Shown here piece after piece: positions 51,836-53,271 of a DNA stretch of 53,271 nucleotides. Position numbers and translations under genes: made by a program. The notes under the pieces were generated by a model that was not told the DNA's origin, ran no database searches, and saw only the letters and a list, made by a program, of their open reading frames with translations. Origin of the DNA: Acidimicrobiales bacterium (GTDB lineage Bacteria; Actinomycetota; Acidimicrobiia; Acidimicrobiales; GCA-2861595); contig JAUJNQ010000005.1 of NCBI GenBank assembly GCA_030448025.1, positions 149,423 through 202,693 of the forward strand. The letters run 5' to 3'. Position 1 is the stretch's first letter. Every line of letters begins with the position of its first letter.

Positions 51836-53271
51836 TCAGACGGGTGGCGTCGGGCCCCTGGCGATCTCGGCCAGGAACTCGTCGTTGCTCTTGGTGCTCT
51901 TGATCTTCTCCATCAACAACTCCAAACCGGCCGCACCGCTTCCCTCGCTGCCGAGGGCGTTGAGCACCCGTCGCAGCTTCCACACCTGCTGGAGCTGAGT
52001 CCGCTCGAAGAGAAGCTCCTCGTGACGAGTGGAGGAGGCGTTCACGTCTATGGCGGGGTAGAGGCGGCGCTCGGCCAGCTTGCGGTCGAGGCGCAGCTCC
52101 ATGTTGCCCGTGCCCTTGAACTCCTCGAAGATGTGCTCGTCCATGCGTGAGCCCGTCTCCACCAGGGCGGTGGCCAGGATGGTGAGCGACCCACCTTCTT
52201 CGATGTTGCGGGCCGCGCCAAAGAACTTCTTCGGCGGGTACAAGGCGGCGGCGTCGATGCCACCGGACATGATCCGCCCGCTCGCGGGGGCGGCCAGGTT
52301 GTAGGCGCGGGCCAGGCGGGTGATGCCGTCGAGCACGATGACGACGTCCCTGCCCATCTCCACCAGGCGCTTGGCGCGGTCGATGGCCAGCTCGGCCACC
52401 GCCGTGTGCTCGTCGGAGGGCCGGTCGAAGGTGGAGGACACCACCTCGCCCTTCACCGAGCGGCGCATGTCCGTGACCTCCTCAGGGCGCTCGTCCACCA
52501 GCAGCACGATCAGGTGCACCTCGGGGTTGTTGGCCTCGATGGAGTGGGCGATCTGCTTGAGGACGGTGGTCTTGCCCGCCTTGGGCGGGGACACGATCAG
52601 CCCCCGTTGACCCTTGCCGATGGGCGAGATGAGGTCGGTGATGCGAGCCACCATGTTGGCCGAGTCACCCGGAACCTCCAGCCGCAGCTTGCTGTCGGGA
52701 AAGAGCGGGGTGAGGTCCTCGAAGCGAGGCCGCTCCCGAGCCTGGTCGGGCGTGAGCCCGCTGATCGAATCGACCCGCAGCAGGGCCGGGTACTTCTCGC
52801 TGCTGCCGGCGGGCCGGCTGGCGCCTTCGACGTGATCGCCCTTTCGGAGCCCGAAGCGGCGCACCTGGCTGATGGAGACGTACACGTCGTCCGGGCTGGA
52901 GAGGTAACCCTTGGCCCGAAGGAACCCGTAGCCCTGGTCGGTGAGGTCCAAGAGGCCGGCCACGGGAACGGGCTCGCCCTGGAACTGCTGGTCCTGACTC
53001 GCCCCTTGGAGGTCACGCTCACCCCGCTCGCGGTCACGGTCGCGGTCCCTGTCGCGATCGCGGCCACGGCGGCGGCGGCGGCGATTCCCCTGGTCGAGCT
53101 GGCTCCCGCCATCGAGCGGGCGCGGCTCCCTCGGTCCCCGATCGCCCCGGGCCTGGTCGCCTTGGCGGGCCTGCTGTTGATCACCCTGCTGCTGTTGATC
53201 ACCCTGCTGCTGTTGGTCACCCTGCTGCTGTTGGTCACCCTGCTGCTGTTGGTCACCCTGCTGCTGTTGGT
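51836..53271 (-). CDS. rho: Transcription termination factor Rho (N-terminus beyond window edge)
   Basis: 478 residues visible. The RNA-binding cold-shock-like domain starts at [45 protein letters not shown]. The motor domain has Walker [10 protein letters not shown], Walker [18 protein letters not shown], the Q and R loops ([31 protein letters not shown]) and the C-terminal [19 protein letters not shown]. Before it is a disordered insertion: a [16 protein letters not shown] tract, Gly/Arg-rich sequence, and (DQQQQG) repeats that run off the edge. The true start, with the usual helical N-domain, lies beyond 53271. Confidence 0.97.
   Translation of the reverse strand, partial: QQQQGDQQQQGDQQQQGDQQQQGDQQQQGDQQQARQGDQARGDRGPREPRPLDGGSQLDQGNRRRRRRGRDRDRDRDRDRERGERDLQGASQDQQFQGEPVPVAGLLDLTDQGYGFLRAKGYLSSPDDVYVSISQVRRFGLRKGDHVEGASRPAGSSEKYPALLRVDSISGLTPDQARERPRFEDLTPLFPDSKLRLEVPGDSANMVARITDLISPIGKGQRGLIVSPPKAGKTTVLKQIAHSIEANNPEVHLIVLLVDERPEEVTDMRRSVKGEVVSSTFDRPSDEHTAVAELAIDRAKRLVEMGRDVVIVLDGITRLARAYNLAAPASGRIMSGGIDAAALYPPKKFFGAARNIEEGGSLTILATALVETGSRMDEHIFEEFKGTGNMELRLDRKLAERRLYPAIDVNASSTRHEELLFERTQLQQVWKLRRVLNALGSEGSGAAGLELLMEKIKSTKSNDEFLAEIARGPTPPV
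53177..53271 (-). repeat. 18-bp tandem repeat in rho encoding DQQQQG
   Basis: At least five copies of the 18-base unit TTGGTCACCCTGCTGCTG (plus strand; two copies have A for the second G) reach the window edge. On the coding strand each unit is Asp-Gln-Gln-Gln-Gln-Gly. The near-identity of the copies, including codon choice, points to recent slippage expansion, so copy number may vary between strains. Confidence 0.95.

Noticed and set aside
53177-53271. Possible CRISPR repeat array at the right edge
   Set aside because: The repeats are 18 bases with no spacers and are in frame within rho as DQQQQG.

Overview
The window is GC-rich DNA from an actinobacterium. The gene order rho-rpmE-...-prfA-prmC-tsaC-...-glyA-wecA-atpI-atpBEFHAGDC is the one known from Mycobacterium and relatives. 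The GlgE alpha-glucan pathway, a MurA with Asp instead of Cys in the active-site loop, an RpiB of the mycobacterial type and many GTG/TTG starts with 4-base stop/start overlaps also fit Actinomycetota. Several small families (DoxX, the MFS protein with a cytosolic N-domain, the Asp23/DUF2273 cluster) suggest an uncultured Acidimicrobiia-like lineage, but that placement is inference.

Left part (1-12.8 kb). A Ser/Thr kinase runs off the left edge. Beside it is an envelope-stress cluster: Asp23, a small Asp23-like protein, a J-domain protein, DUF2273, a second Asp23, two membrane anchors and an SGNH hydrolase. Next come DoxX, ligA, a membrane protein, and the tRNA-thiolation pair cysteine desulfurase-mnmA. 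A small accessory block follows, with two tandem GYF_2-domain proteins (one fused to a phage r1t-holin-like segment), a DUF2752 protein and an SRPBCC protein.

Carbon-store part (12.8-23.5 kb). A tightly overlapping minus-strand operon glgE-treS-mak-glgB turns trehalose into branched alpha-glucan. The divergent glgP breaks the glucan down, and an AlkA-type glycosylase gene sits between the two.

Middle part (23.5-33.4 kb). This holds a membrane protein, a NifU-like scaffold, murA, an MFS transporter, a polyprenyl-phosphate sugar transferase, a small LPXTG-like wall protein with a readable promoter, a C-terminal J-domain protein, glpX, a frameshifted AbiEi/DUF559 gene and a 2H-phosphoesterase/GNAT fusion.

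Right part (33.4-53.3 kb). The complete F1Fo ATP synthase operon with atpI and atpZ, then wecA, glyA, rpiB, a low-molecular-weight tyrosine phosphatase with a probable CTG start, tsaC, prmC and prfA, all read on the minus strand. Between prfA and rpmE-rho lies an islet: ppa, a broken methyltransferase, an SRPBCC pseudogene, a YdeI-like gene, the remnant of a Phd/PIN toxin-antitoxin pair and an unknown 338-aa protein. rho runs off the right edge inside a DQQQQG repeat tract.

Two things stand out. First, a family of palindromic elements made of mini-hairpins occurs at about 25.6, 33.4 and 38.2 kb between genes, and once inside the 3' end of atpZ, where it is translated in the same frame; this resembles the Rickettsia palindromic element phenomenon. 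Second, single-base frameshifts are strongly clustered (3.5-4.9, 11.5, 31.6-32.0, 48.9 and 50.4 kb), mostly at short homopolymers, so assembly error and real decay must be separated before those genes are called dead.
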